Shown here: piece by piece, positions 29,873 to 40,024 of the stretch
Position numbering within the stretch: position 1 is the stretch's first letter
Layout: the number at the start of each line of letters is the position of its first letter
Assembly (NCBI RefSeq): GCF_019903425.1
Contig: NZ_JACHUZ010000012.1
Span: forward strand, 1 to 64,000
Source of the DNA: Vreelandella halophila
GTDB lineage: Bacteria; Pseudomonadota; Gammaproteobacteria; Pseudomonadales; Oleiphilaceae
Direction: 5' to 3'
DNA: 64,000 nucleotides
Translations under genes and position numbers: made by a program
Notes under the pieces: generated by a model
Told to the model about the DNA's origin: nothing
What the model saw: the letters and a program-made list of their open reading frames with translations, nothing else
Database searches by the model: none

Positions 29873-30853
29873 TCAGCGTTCCACATTGGTCGGTACCGGG
29901 CGGTTGGTCGCCAGCCAGTCACGCCCCTGGTTGATGTCCTCGTGAATGCGCTTTTCGAGCTCTTCCACGGAATCGAACTTGACTTCGTCCCGCAGATGGT
30001 AAAGGAAGGTCACCCGCAAACGCCGACCGTAAAGGTTGGCGGAGAAATCCAGCAGGTGCACCTCCAGCGACGGGTACTGCCCGTTGACCGTGGGGCGCAT
30101 GCCGATATTGGCCAACCCGCGCTCAATGTGCTCGTTCGGCATCTCAACCGCCACCGCATAGACGCCACGCAGCGGCGGCTTGCGCCCGCTGAGCAGGATG
30201 TTGGCGGTCGGAACGCCCAGCTCGCGCCCCAAAGCCTTGCCATAGACCACCCTACCGGTAATGGCGTAGGGGCGGCCCAGCAGCTCGCTGGCGTCCGCCA
30301 GCCGGTTCTCGCCCAGGGCCTGGCGCAGGCGGGTGGAACTGATGCGCTCGCCTCCCACCCGGATGGTCTGGGTGTGCTCCACTGCAAAACCCCGCTCAGC
30401 GCCGACCTGCTGCAAAAGCCGAAAGTCCCCCTTGCGGTCACAGCCGAAGCGGAAGTCATCACCCACCACCAGGTGCTGCACATTCAGCCCTTCCATCAGG
30501 ACCTGCTCGATGAAGTCCATGGCGGAAAGATTGCGCAGCCGGGAGCGGAACTGCAGGCAGACCACAATATCCACATCATGGGAGAGCAGCATCTCCACTT
30601 TCTCCCGGAAGCGCATCAGCCGCGGCGGCGCATCCGCCCCGCCGAAGAACTCCCGCGGTTGGGGCTCGAACACCATCACCACCGAGGGAACGCCCAGTTG
30701 ATGGGCCCGGTCCCGCACCTGGTCAATGATCACCTGATGACCACGATGGATGCCGTCGAAGTTGCCTATGGTGGCGACACACCCGTTCGCAAGGGGGTTG
30801 TCACTGCGTTCCGCCCAGCGCTTGAGATTGTGCAGCCCTCTGATCAGCCGCAT
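29873..30853 (-). CDS. ribF: bifunctional riboflavin kinase / FAD synthetase
   Basis: Converts riboflavin to FMN and FMN to FAD. The 326 residues comprise an N-terminal nucleotidyltransferase domain with GNFDGIHRGHQ and a C-terminal riboflavin kinase domain with GRELGVPTANI and RGVYAV. First gene of the ribF-ileS-lspA-fkpB-ispH operon, preceded by AGGAGGAG 6 bp before the ATG and by a TATAAT promoter. Confidence 0.96.
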   Translation of the reverse strand: MRLIRGLHNLKRWAERSDNPLANGCVATIGNFDGIHRGHQVIIDQVRDRAHQLGVPSVVMVFEPQPREFFGGADAPPRLMRFREKVEMLLSHDVDIVVCLQFRSRLRNLSAMDFIEQVLMEGLNVQHLVVGDDFRFGCDRKGDFRLLQQVGAERGFAVEHTQTIRVGGERISSTRLRQALGENRLADASELLGRPYAITGRVVYGKALGRELGVPTANILLSGRKPPLRGVYAVAVEMPNEHIERGLANIGMRPTVNGQYPSLEVHLLDFSANLYGRRLRVTFLYHLRDEVKFDSVEELEKRIHEDINQGRDWLATNRPVPTNVER

Positions 30854-30885
30854 GCGGGGCTCCTCCTGATTTTCGGGGACCGCGA

Positions 30886-30915
30886 ATTATACCGCAATGG
30901 CGGGACCGGGCCCAA
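30886..30915 (-). promoter_or_regulatory. promoter of the ribF operon
   Basis: TTGGGC (30915-30910), an 18-bp spacer and a perfect TATAAT (30891-30886) on the minus strand, 32 bp before the ribF ATG. Confidence 0.6.
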
Positions 30916-30936
30916 TGCCCGCCGTTGCAACAGACC

Positions 30937-32532
30937 TCAATGCATACGGAAGTGCCGCAGCCGAACCCCGCACAGGAGGAGTACCGCAAAGTACGCCAGG
31001 GCACCGCCGGCCACCAGGGCCACCGTCATGCCCATGCGGGTGAGCAGATCAAAATCCAGCCAATCGGCGGCAGCCGGCGAGAACACAAACAGCAGCCCGC
31101 CCATGACCACATTGGCCGCCAGCAACTGCAGCGCGAAGCGCCCCCAACCCGGCTGGGGGCGGAAGACGCCCTCGCGGTAAAGCCCCCGAAGCAGCAGGCT
31201 GCCGTTCATCCAGGCGGAAAGCGCCGTTGCCAGCGCCAGTCCGGCATGGGCCAGGGGCCAGATCAGGATGAGATTGAAAACCATGTTCGACGTCATCGCG
31301 ATGACCGCAATCCGCACGGGTGTCCTCATGTCCTGACGGGAGAAAAAGCCCGGTGCCAGCACCTTCACCAGCATGAACGCGATCAGCGCCAGCGCGTAGG
31401 CCCGCAGGCTCTGGGCGGACATAAACACATCGCGCCCGGTCGTCTCGCCGTAATGGAAGAGCGTCGCAATCAACGGCTCAGCCAGCAGGCACAGCGCCAG
31501 CCCCGCCGGGATGCCCAGCAGCAGCACACTCCTGAGGGCCCAGTCCAGCGTCCGCGAAAACGCCTCCATGGATTCGTTCGCGTGCTTGCGGGAGAGATTC
31601 GGAAGAATCACCGTTCCGATCGCCACCCCGAAAATTCCCAGCGGCAGCTCCGAGAGCCGATCCGAGTAGTACAGCCAGGAGACGCTGCCGGTCTCGAGCA
31701 TGGAAGCCAGTATGGTATCCAGAAGGAGGTTGATCTGACTGACCGAGACCCCGAACAGCGCCGGCGCCATCAGCTTCATGATCTGGATCACGCCCTCGTG
31801 CCGGTAGTCGATCCTCGGCCGTGGCAGCAGGTTCAGCCGGGCCAGGAACGGCAGCTGGAACAGCAGCTGCAGCACACCAGCAATCAGCACACCCCAGGCC
31901 AGCGCCAGCACCGGCTCCTCCATATAGGGCGTCAACCAGATGGCGCAGGCAATCATGCTCAGGTTCAGGATTACGGGCGTGAACGCCTGGACCCCGAAGA
32001 TGTCATAACTGTTCAGCGTGCTGCTGCAGAAGGCCGTGAGCGAGATCAGCATCAGGTAGGGGAAGGTGATGCGCAGCATCTCAACGGCCAGCGGGTAACG
32101 GGCCTCATCCCCAATAAAGCCGGGGGCAAACGCCGCCGTAATCCAGGGGGAGCCGAGCACCGCCAGCACCGAGAGCACCAGCAGCACGAACCCGAGCGAG
32201 CCTGCCACGGTGTTCACCAGCGAGTGCACGGCCCGGGTGTCGTACTTCTGGCGGTATTCCGAGAGTACCGGCACGAAGGCCTGGTTGAAGGCCCCCTCAC
32301 CGAAAAGCCGGCGCAGGAAATTGGGAATCTTGAACGCCACGAAGAAGGCGTCCGCATCCGGGCCGGCCCCAAAGTAGCGCGCGATCACGATATCCCGGGC
32401 CAGCCCCAGGATCCGGGAAAACATGGTGAAGACAGCGAAGATGCCCGAAGATCCAAGCAGGCCACGGGAGCGACCGGCCGGCGGCGCGTCATCACTCTGC
32501 GGTGCTGGCTCTGTCTGCGGCTCCTGAGTCAT
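30937..32532 (-). CDS. murJ: lipid II flippase MurJ
   Basis: Essential MOP-superfamily transporter that flips lipid II across the inner membrane for peptidoglycan assembly. 531 residues from the ATG at 32532 (MTQEPQTEPAPQ), followed by a short hydrophilic lead and about 14 hydrophobic helices. The MviN signature is clear: FSRILGLARDIVIARYFGAG, DAFFVAFKIPNFLRRLFGEGA and NQAFVPVLSEY. It is divergent from rpsT, the arrangement also seen in Pseudomonas. A longer frame to 32616 adds an unlikely Cys/Gly-rich start. Confidence 0.95.
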   Translation of the reverse strand: MTQEPQTEPAPQSDDAPPAGRSRGLLGSSGIFAVFTMFSRILGLARDIVIARYFGAGPDADAFFVAFKIPNFLRRLFGEGAFNQAFVPVLSEYRQKYDTRAVHSLVNTVAGSLGFVLLVLSVLAVLGSPWITAAFAPGFIGDEARYPLAVEMLRITFPYLMLISLTAFCSSTLNSYDIFGVQAFTPVILNLSMIACAIWLTPYMEEPVLALAWGVLIAGVLQLLFQLPFLARLNLLPRPRIDYRHEGVIQIMKLMAPALFGVSVSQINLLLDTILASMLETGSVSWLYYSDRLSELPLGIFGVAIGTVILPNLSRKHANESMEAFSRTLDWALRSVLLLGIPAGLALCLLAEPLIATLFHYGETTGRDVFMSAQSLRAYALALIAFMLVKVLAPGFFSRQDMRTPVRIAVIAMTSNMVFNLILIWPLAHAGLALATALSAWMNGSLLLRGLYREGVFRPQPGWGRFALQLLAANVVMGGLLFVFSPAAADWLDFDLLTRMGMTVALVAGGALAYFAVLLLCGVRLRHFRMH

Positions 32533-32609
32533 GCCTGGCGATCCCGGGTGAAAACGCCGGATACTACCACCCCCGCCCACTGGATGACGACAGCAGCATC
32601 GGCCTAGCC

Positions 32610-32638
32610 TTGACAAAGGGCCTTCTTCGCGGCATTAT
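32610..32638 (+). promoter_or_regulatory. promoter of rpsT
   Basis: Perfect TTGACA (32610-32615), a 17-bp spacer and CATTAT (32633-32638), about 50 bp before the GTG start of rpsT. Confidence 0.6.
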
Positions 32639-32687
32639 TCCGCGTCATTTCAGACCCATTGGTAACCCGAATTCGAGGAGTCAAACG

Positions 32688-32957
32688 GTGGCTAACTCTC
32701 CGCAAGCAAGAAAGCGTGCCCGCCTCAACGAGATCCAGCGCAAGCACAACGCTGGCCAGCGCTCACGCGCGCGCACCTTCATCAAGAAGGTCGAGACCGA
32801 GCTGAACAAGGGCAACGCGGAAGGTGCACGGGAAGCGTTCCGTGAGATGGAACCCGTGCTCGACAGCAGTGTGAACAAGGGCATCTTCGCCAAGAACAAG
32901 GTGGCCCGCCACAAGAGCCGCCTCAACGCCCGCATCAAGGCGCTTCAGTCCGCCTGA
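32688..32957 (+). CDS. rpsT: 30S ribosomal protein S20
   Basis: Small basic protein that binds 16S rRNA at the bottom of the 30S body. The 89 residues begin (V/M)ANSPQARKRARLNEIQRKHN and end RLNARIKALQSA, typical S20. The start is GTG at 32688, with GAGGAG 7 bp upstream; non-ATG starts are known in rpsT and relate to its autoregulation in E. coli. A frame opening further upstream (32502) is not real because it crosses the promoter. Confidence 0.96.
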   Translation: MANSPQARKRARLNEIQRKHNAGQRSRARTFIKKVETELNKGNAEGAREAFREMEPVLDSSVNKGIFAKNKVARHKSRLNARIKALQSA

Positions 32958-32981
32958 TCGGCACCGGGTTGCCGTCCACAG

Positions 32982-33012
32982 CAGACCCCGCTCCGGCGGG
33001 GTCTGTCTGTTT
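32982..33012 (+). terminator. rpsT terminator (possibly bidirectional)
   Basis: Stem AGACCCCGC / GCGGGGTCT (32983-33004) followed on the plus strand by a U-rich TCTGTTTC. It lies in the convergent gap between rpsT and proB. Confidence 0.75.
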
Positions 33013-33032
33013 CAGGAGGAGGGAAAGCCGAT

Positions 33033-34160
33033 TTACACCAGAACCATGTTGTCCCGGTGTACCAGCTCCTCCTCCTGAAGGTAACCCAGGCGCTCGGCGA
33101 TCTGCTCGCTGGGGCAGCCCACCAGCTCCCGAGCCTCGGCCGCATCATAGCTGACCAGCCCACGGGCGACCTCACGGCCACTCCCGTCCACACAGGACAC
33201 CATCTCACCACGCCGAAAGCCACCTTCAACACGACGCACCCCCACGGGTAACAGACTCCGACCGCCTTCCCGCAGCACCCGAACCGCACCGTCATCCAGA
33301 ACCAGCCGACCCCGGGTCCGCAGGTGACCGGCAATCCACTGCTTGCGCGCATCCAGCCGTTCCTGGTCCGGAATCAGCAGCGTCCCGACCTCCTCATCGG
33401 ACCGGATGCGCTCCAGAACGCGCTCCATCCGGCCGCCCACGATCAGGGTGAAGGCGCCAGAACGTGCGGCCAGCCGCGCGGCGCGCACCTTGGTGGCCAT
33501 GCCACCGCTGCCAAGCGCACCACGCCCACCGCCGGCCACCATCGCGTCCAATCGGCTATCACTGGCGCGAGCCTCCGGGATCAGGGCCGCCGCCGGGTTG
33601 CTGCGCGGGTCGCTGTCGTAGAGACCTGCCTGGTCGGTCAGGACGATCAGGCCATCGGCCTCCACCAGGTTGGCCACCAGGGCACCGAGCGTGTCGTTAT
33701 CGCCGAAGCGGATCTCATCCGTGACCACGGTATCGTTCTCATTAACGATGGGGACCACCCCCATGGGGAGCAGCGTTCTCAGGGTGCTGCGGGCGTTGAG
33801 GTAGCGCTTGCGGTCGGATAGGTCATCATGGGTCAGAAGGACCTGGGCAGTGTGCGTTCCATGGCGCTGGAACTGGGCCTCCCAGGCCTGCACCAGCCCC
33901 ATCTGGCCCACGGCGGCGGCTGCCTGGAGCTCATGCACATGCTCTGGGCGCTGTTTCCAGCCCAGCCGGCTCATACCCTCAGCCACGGCCCCGGAAGATA
34001 CCAGGACAATCTCCACCCCGGCGCGCCGCCAAGCCATCAGCTGGTCGACCCACTGGGTCAGGGTTTCCCGGGAAAGGCCACGGCCGTCATCGGTCAGCAG
34101 GGCACTGCCGATCTTCACCACCAGCCGCCGGGCGCTAACAAGACGCTGGCGCTCAGTCAT
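33033..34160 (-). CDS. proB: glutamate 5-kinase
   Basis: First step of proline synthesis: ATP-dependent phosphorylation of glutamate, feedback inhibited by proline. The 375 residues have an amino acid kinase domain ([16 protein letters not shown] near the N terminus, [10 protein letters not shown] and [10 protein letters not shown]) and a C-terminal PUA domain (about 280-365). It lies 11 bp after obgE on the same strand, the obgE-proB order known from Pseudomonas. Proline is a common compatible solute, which would suit a halophile, but that is inference. Confidence 0.95.
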   Translation of the reverse strand: MTERQRLVSARRLVVKIGSALLTDDGRGLSRETLTQWVDQLMAWRRAGVEIVLVSSGAVAEGMSRLGWKQRPEHVHELQAAAAVGQMGLVQAWEAQFQRHGTHTAQVLLTHDDLSDRKRYLNARSTLRTLLPMGVVPIVNENDTVVTDEIRFGDNDTLGALVANLVEADGLIVLTDQAGLYDSDPRSNPAAALIPEARASDSRLDAMVAGGGRGALGSGGMATKVRAARLAARSGAFTLIVGGRMERVLERIRSDEEVGTLLIPDQERLDARKQWIAGHLRTRGRLVLDDGAVRVLREGGRSLLPVGVRRVEGGFRRGEMVSCVDGSGREVARGLVSYDAAEARELVGCPSEQIAERLGYLQEEELVHRDNMVLV

Positions 34161-34171
34161 GGCGCGCAGCC

Positions 34172-35434
<1,263 letters not shown>

Positions 35435-35455
35435 TTCAGCGTCCGGAAGCGCGGT

Positions 35456-35716
35456 TCAACCCGCGGATTCGACGCTCACATACTTGCGGTTACGGGGCCC
35501 CTTCACATCGAACCGCACCACGCCCTCGTCCAGGGCGAACAGGGTGAAGTCCTTGCCAATGCCCACACCCGCGCCGGGGTGGAAGCTGGAGCCACGCTGG
35601 CGAACAATAATGCTGCCGGGCTGCACTGCCTGGCCACCGAACGCCTTCACACCCAGTCGTTTCGACTCGGAATCGCGTCCGTTCTTGGTACTACCTGCTG
35701 CCTTTTTGTGAGCCAT
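35456..35716 (-). CDS. rpmA: 50S ribosomal protein L27
   Basis: Ribosomal protein whose N-terminal tail reaches the peptidyl transferase centre. The 86 residues begin [20 protein letters not shown] and have GSIIVRQRG, both standard for L27. No Firmicutes-type cleavable N-terminal extension. It lies 9 bp after rplU. Confidence 0.97.
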   Translation of the reverse strand: MAHKKAAGSTKNGRDSESKRLGVKAFGGQAVQPGSIIVRQRGSSFHPGAGVGIGKDFTLFALDEGVVRFDVKGPRNRKYVSVESAG

Positions 35717-35725
35717 GCTGCCCCC

Positions 35726-36037
35726 TTAAGCCTTGATACCGGTAATCTTGACTTCAGTGTACCACTGCCGGTGCCCCATCTGCTTCATGGAGTGCTTGCG
35801 GCGGCGGAACTTGATGATCTGGATCTTGTCGTGACGACCGTGGCTGACCACTTCGCCGGTCACTTTCGCGCCTTCCAGGTCCGGGGTGCCGATCTTCACA
35901 TCGTCCCCTTCGCCCGCCAGCAGAACACGGTCGAATTCAACCGTACCGCCGGTTTCGGTCTCGATCTTCTCGAGCTTGATCTTTTCGCCTTCGCGAACGC
36001 GGTGCTGCTTACCACCGCTGACAAACACTGCGTACAT
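35726..36037 (-). CDS. rplU: 50S ribosomal protein L21
   Basis: Binds 23S rRNA with L20. 103 residues from the ATG at 36037 ([18 protein letters not shown]), with GGAG 8 bp upstream; the C terminus has the [21 protein letters not shown] signature. First gene of rplU-rpmA. A strong promoter and a structured leader of about 105 nt precede it. Confidence 0.97.
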   Translation of the reverse strand: MYAVFVSGGKQHRVREGEKIKLEKIETETGGTVEFDRVLLAGEGDDVKIGTPDLEGAKVTGEVVSHGRHDKIQIIKFRRRKHSMKQMGHRQWYTEVKITGIKA

Positions 36038-36060
36038 GCGTCTTCTCCGTCGATGACCCA

Positions 36061-36116
36061 TCCCTGCTCTTTGACCTGGTTCTAAGGGAAGCGCTCTGGC
36101 GACCCTATAGCAGGGA
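36061..36116 (-). promoter_or_regulatory. structured 5' leader of rplU
   Basis: Perfect 8-bp inverted repeat TCCCTGCT (36061-36068) / AGCAGGGA (36109-36116) enclosing a smaller AGGG/CCCT stem, within the transcribed leader between the promoter and the rplU start. Such leaders often bind a ribosomal protein for autoregulation; no specific family was matched. Confidence 0.4.
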
Positions 36117-36150
36117 GCGGCAGGTGTTGGGATGAGTTGCAGGGCTGCGG

Positions 36151-36179
36151 ATTATAGAGAAAACCGGCCCCGGAGACAA
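36151..36179 (-). promoter_or_regulatory. strong sigma70 promoter of rplU-rpmA
   Basis: TTGTCT (36179-36174), a 17-bp spacer and perfect TATAAT (36156-36151) on the minus strand, about 115 bp before rplU. Confidence 0.75.
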
Positions 36180-36258
36180 GCACTACCACACTCGTGGTTA
36201 TCCTCCGGCTGCGTTATCCTCCTGTCAGGCAGCCGCCAGAAACAGGGAGAAGCCAATA

Positions 36259-37833
36259 ATGACTGGAAAGCATCCTGACGCCACCCCGGCCACGGGGCCC
36301 AATCGACGCGTGATCGCCGCTCTTGCCGGAATCGCACTGGGCGGTACCGGCCTCTACCTCGTGGGCCAGTCGTACCCGGGCGACGCGGAGCACTTCGGAT
36401 TCTGGTCCCTGGTGCCGCCCGCGCTCGCAATCCTGCTCGCCTTCTGGCTGCGCGAGGTCATCAGCGCCCTGGCCATCGGCATCATCGCAGGTGGGCTTAT
36501 TGCCGGGCAGGTGAACGTCATTGACGCCTTCCTGATCCCCTCTATTGGCACAGAGAGCTACGCCCTGATCCTCCTGGTCTATCTCTGGGCCCTGGGCGGG
36601 CTCATCGGGATCTGGACCCGCACCGGCGGTGCCGCCCGTTTCGCCGGATGGGCCGGGGAGCGGATGGTCCGTGGCCCGGTCAGCGCCCGCCTGTTCACCT
36701 GGGTCATGGGGCTCGTCTTCCACCAGGGCGGCACCATTTCCACCGTGCTGACCGGCACCACGGCGCGGCCACTGGCGGACAAACACCGCGTTTCCCATGA
36801 AGAACTGTCCTACATTACGGACTCAACGGCCTCGCCCGCGGCCACCCTGATCCCATTCAACGTCTGGCCCATCTATGTGGGCGGCCTTCTGGCCGGCACC
36901 ATTCCTCTGTTCGAAAGCAGCGAGGACGGCATCCAGTTCTTCTTCCAGGCCCTGCCCTACAATTTCTACGCCATTGCCGCCCTACTGATCACGCTGCTCT
37001 TCGCACTGGACCGGCTGCCGTTCCCGCCCGGAAGACGGATGCGCGAAGCCATGAGCCGGGCGCGGGAAACCGGCAAGCTCGACCGCGACGGCGCCAGCCC
37101 GCTGACCTCCCGGGAGCTGACCGATAACCGTGTTCCGGAAGGCTACCGCACCGGGCTGATCGACTTTCTGGCGCCCATCGGGGTCCTGCTGGGCGTGGCC
37201 ATTATTCCCTACTTCGTAACCTACTTCCTGCTCGGCTGGACGGGCGGCAACCAGGATCCGCTTCTGCTGGTGGCCGAGGCCTTCATTCTTGCCGTGGTAA
37301 CCGCCATTGTGATCGCGCTGATCAAGGGCATGCCCTTTGACGAAGTCATGAGCGGCTTTGTGGATGGCTGCAAGGGCGTCACCATCGGCGCCATCATCCT
37401 GGGGCTGGCCGTATCGCTCAAGGACGTGACCGACGCTGTGGGCACCGCCGACTTCCTGGTTTCCGCCGTCGGCGACAGCATACCCGCTGCACTGATGCCG
37501 GCACTGCTGTTCGGCCTATGCCTGGTCATCGCCTTTGCAACCGGTACGTCCTGGGGCACCTACGCGGTCATGATCCCCATTGCCATGCCCCTGGCCTGGC
37601 ATATCGCGCCCGAGCCATTCTTTGTAACGCTCTGCTTCAGCGCCGTGATCGGAGGTGCCGTCTTCGGCGACCAGTGCTCACCCATATCGGATACCACGGT
37701 ACTGTCCTCACTGGCCACGGGCGCGGACCTGATGGACCACGTGCGCACCCAGATCCCGCTGACCTTCGTGGCCGGCGGCATTGCCGTGGTCGGCTACACC
37801 CTGCTGGCGCTGGTAACCGGGGCGGGAAGCTGA
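36259..37833 (+). CDS. nhaC: NhaC-type Na+/H+ antiporter
   Basis: Polytopic inner-membrane antiporter expected to export Na+ in exchange for H+, supporting pH and sodium homeostasis. The 524 residues contain about 11-12 hydrophobic helices. Family marks are visible: VFHQGGTISTVLTGTTARPLADKH, YITDSTASPAATLIPFN, ATGTSWGTYAVMIPIAMPLA and GDQCSPISDTTVLSS. It sits between rplU and ispB, genes that are often adjacent in gammaproteobacteria, so it looks like an insertion into a conserved block. GGAG lies 9 bp before the ATG. Some family members transport malate/lactate with Na+/H+ exchange; ion preference cannot be read from sequence alone. Confidence 0.85.
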   Translation: MTGKHPDATPATGPNRRVIAALAGIALGGTGLYLVGQSYPGDAEHFGFWSLVPPALAILLAFWLREVISALAIGIIAGGLIAGQVNVIDAFLIPSIGTESYALILLVYLWALGGLIGIWTRTGGAARFAGWAGERMVRGPVSARLFTWVMGLVFHQGGTISTVLTGTTARPLADKHRVSHEELSYITDSTASPAATLIPFNVWPIYVGGLLAGTIPLFESSEDGIQFFFQALPYNFYAIAALLITLLFALDRLPFPPGRRMREAMSRARETGKLDRDGASPLTSRELTDNRVPEGYRTGLIDFLAPIGVLLGVAIIPYFVTYFLLGWTGGNQDPLLLVAEAFILAVVTAIVIALIKGMPFDEVMSGFVDGCKGVTIGAIILGLAVSLKDVTDAVGTADFLVSAVGDSIPAALMPALLFGLCLVIAFATGTSWGTYAVMIPIAMPLAWHIAPEPFFVTLCFSAVIGGAVFGDQCSPISDTTVLSSLATGADLMDHVRTQIPLTFVAGGIAVVGYTLLALVTGAGS

Positions 37834-37842
37834 CCGTTCAAG

Positions 37843-37871
37843 TTGACAGCCCCCGGCACGCCCCATAATCT
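37843..37871 (+). promoter_or_regulatory. promoter of ispB
   Basis: Perfect TTGACA (37843-37848), a 17-bp spacer and TAATCT (37866-37871), 60 bp before the ispB ATG. Confidence 0.6.
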
Positions 37872-37931
37872 ACGGCTCCTGCATGTCCCGGCAGCCGCTG
37901 GGGCGCTGCCCGACCAACTGCCGAATGCCTT

Positions 37932-38900
37932 ATGAGTCTGGATGCTATCTACGCCCCGGTCCGGGACGACTTCGAACGCGTCAACGCGCAGATCCACGAA
38001 CAGCTGAACTCCCGCGTGCCGCTGGTCGAGCACATCGGCCACTACATTGTGGACAGCGGCGGCAAGCGCCTGCGCCCCCTGCTGGTACTGCTCAGCGCCG
38101 GCGCGCTGGGTAACGGCGGGCAGCGACAGGCCACCCTGGCGGCGGTGATCGAGTTCCTTCACACCGCCACCCTGCTGCACGATGACGTGGTGGACACCTC
38201 CGAACTGCGCCGCGGCCGGGAAACCGCCAATGCCCGATGGGGCAATGCCCCCAGCGTGCTGGTGGGTGACTTCCTCTACGCCCGCGCCTTCCAGATGATG
38301 GTGAGCCTCGGCAACATGCGGGTGATGGACCTGCTATCAGAGGCCACTGGTGTGATCGCCGAGGGCGAGGTGCTGCAGCTGACCAATGTCCGCAACCCGG
38401 ATCTTTCCGAGGCGGACTACCGCAACGTCATCCACAGCAAGACCGCCATGCTATTCCAGGCCGCCTCCCATTCCGCCGCTGTCCTGGCGGAAACCGATGC
38501 GACCACGGAAACCGCCCTGCGCGATTTCGGCCAGCACCTGGGCATGGCGTTCCAGATCGTCGATGATGTGCTGGATTACGAGGGCAACGCCGAGACCATG
38601 GGCAAGAACGTGGGCGACGACCTGGCCGAAGGCAAGACCACCCTGCCGCTCATCCATGCCATGGCCCAGGGCGGTGCCGATGATGCCGCCACGGTACGCC
38701 AGGCGATCCGCAATGGCGGGCCGGACCAGCTGGGTCCGGTGCTGGAAGCCGTCCACAACAGCGGCGCCATCGGGTACTGCCGCCGGCGCGCCGCCGAGGA
38801 AGTGGAACAAGCCCGGCAATGCCTGACGGCCCTACCCGATTCCCCGCACCGCCAAGCGCTCTACTATCTGGTCGACCTGTCGGTTCAGCGCTCAGACTGA
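37932..38900 (+). CDS. ispB: octaprenyl diphosphate synthase
   Basis: Trans-polyprenyl synthase that builds the side chain of ubiquinone. The 322 residues have the two Asp-rich motifs (LLHDDVVDTSE for the first, IVDDVLDYEG for the second) and GGKRLRPLLVLL. No bulky residues could be used to fix chain length by eye; the octaprenyl assignment follows from E. coli IspB similarity and the neighbouring rplU-rpmA. Its 3' end overlaps the convergent reductase gene by 9 bp. Confidence 0.92.
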   Translation: MSLDAIYAPVRDDFERVNAQIHEQLNSRVPLVEHIGHYIVDSGGKRLRPLLVLLSAGALGNGGQRQATLAAVIEFLHTATLLHDDVVDTSELRRGRETANARWGNAPSVLVGDFLYARAFQMMVSLGNMRVMDLLSEATGVIAEGEVLQLTNVRNPDLSEADYRNVIHSKTAMLFQAASHSAAVLAETDATTETALRDFGQHLGMAFQIVDDVLDYEGNAETMGKNVGDDLAEGKTTLPLIHAMAQGGADDAATVRQAIRNGGPDQLGPVLEAVHNSGAIGYCRRRAAEEVEQARQCLTALPDSPHRQALYYLVDLSVQRSD

Positions 38901-39908
38901 GCCTTTAGCGCAAGCCTCCGGAAAATCAGGGCCGAGATGGCTCCGCCCGTGCGGCCCTTCCAGCTCCAGCGTCGGCCCTGCCGGCACGATCTGTGTCGGG
39001 TTGATGGTCCTCTGGCTGCGGTAGTAATGACGCTTGATCTGGTCGATGTTCACCGTCTCCGAGACACCCGGGATCTGGTACAGATCCTTCAGGTAGCCCT
39101 GCAGGTTCGGGAAGTCGCGCAGCTGCTGGCGGTTGCACTTGAAGTGGCTGTAATAGACCGCGTCAAAACGCACCAGGGTGGTGAACAGGCGCCAGTCCGC
39201 CTCCGTCAGGCGGTTGCCCACCAGGTAGCGCTGCTCGGCCAGCAGTCCGTCGAGCCAGTCAAGGGCATCAAAGACCTCCGTGAACGCCTGCTCGTACTTG
39301 TCCTGGGCGGTGGCGAAGCCGGCCCGGTAGACGCCGTTGTTGACGCTGTTGTAGACCCGCTCGTTCACGGCCTCGATGTCACCCCGCAGCGACTCCGGAT
39401 GGAAATCCAAGGCCCGGGCGCCCTGGCCGTCAAAGGCACTGTTGAACATCCGGATCAGGTCGGCGGATTCGTTGCTCACGATCCGCTTCCGGTGCGTGTC
39501 CCACAGGCACGGAATCGTGACCCGGCCGGTGTAATCCGGCGTATCCCGGGTGTAGATCTCGTGCATGAAGTGCGCGCCGTTCTCATGATCGCGGTGGAAC
39601 GGGTCATCCGGCCCGAACTCCCAGCCGTTTTCCAGCATGTCCGGATGCACGATGGACACCGGAATCATGTCCTCCAGCCCCTTCAGCTTACGGAAAACCA
39701 GCGTGCGGTGCGCCCATGGGCAGGCCAGCGCCACATAGAGATGATAGCGCCCCGGCTCGGCGGCAAAGCCGGCCTCACCTGTGGGCCCGGCACTGCCGTC
39801 CGCTGTTACCCAGTTACGGAACTGGGCGCTCTCTCGCACAAAGGCACCCCCACTCTTGGCGGTGTCGTACCACTGGTCGTGCCACTCCCCGTTGATCAGC
39901 AGCCCCAT
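38892..39908 (-). CDS. yqjG: glutathionyl-hydroquinone reductase (YqjG/ECM4 type)
   Basis: Xi-class glutathione transferase that reduces glutathionyl-hydroquinones through a catalytic cysteine. The 338 residues carry C63 in LACPWAHRTLVFRKLKGLE, the exact family motif, then an N-terminal thioredoxin-like and a C-terminal all-helical GST domain (residues about 165-310, with NNGVYRAGFA). It is divergent from a YhaJ-like LysR gene, and yqjG and yhaJ are also neighbours in E. coli, so that regulator probably controls it. Role in quinone or aromatic detoxification is inferred from the family. Confidence 0.93.
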   Translation of the reverse strand: MGLLINGEWHDQWYDTAKSGGAFVRESAQFRNWVTADGSAGPTGEAGFAAEPGRYHLYVALACPWAHRTLVFRKLKGLEDMIPVSIVHPDMLENGWEFGPDDPFHRDHENGAHFMHEIYTRDTPDYTGRVTIPCLWDTHRKRIVSNESADLIRMFNSAFDGQGARALDFHPESLRGDIEAVNERVYNSVNNGVYRAGFATAQDKYEQAFTEVFDALDWLDGLLAEQRYLVGNRLTEADWRLFTTLVRFDAVYYSHFKCNRQQLRDFPNLQGYLKDLYQIPGVSETVNIDQIKRHYYRSQRTINPTQIVPAGPTLELEGPHGRSHLGPDFPEACAKGSV

Positions 39909-40024
39909 AGCACTTACTCCTCTCAGAAACTTTCACGGAATGACTACGTTGAGCTGCAGATTGCGTTAGACTGGCGTTCACAACAACCGATGAAATCTGG
40001 CCAACCCTTTCAGTTTTTCTGACC

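Noticed and set aside
29315-31180. 621-codon plus-strand frame opposite ileS/ribF/murJ
   Set aside because: Antisense shadow across three confident genes.
32502-32687. N-terminal extension of rpsT
   Set aside because: The extra frame covers the promoter and part of the divergent murJ start; S20 begins at the GTG at 32688.
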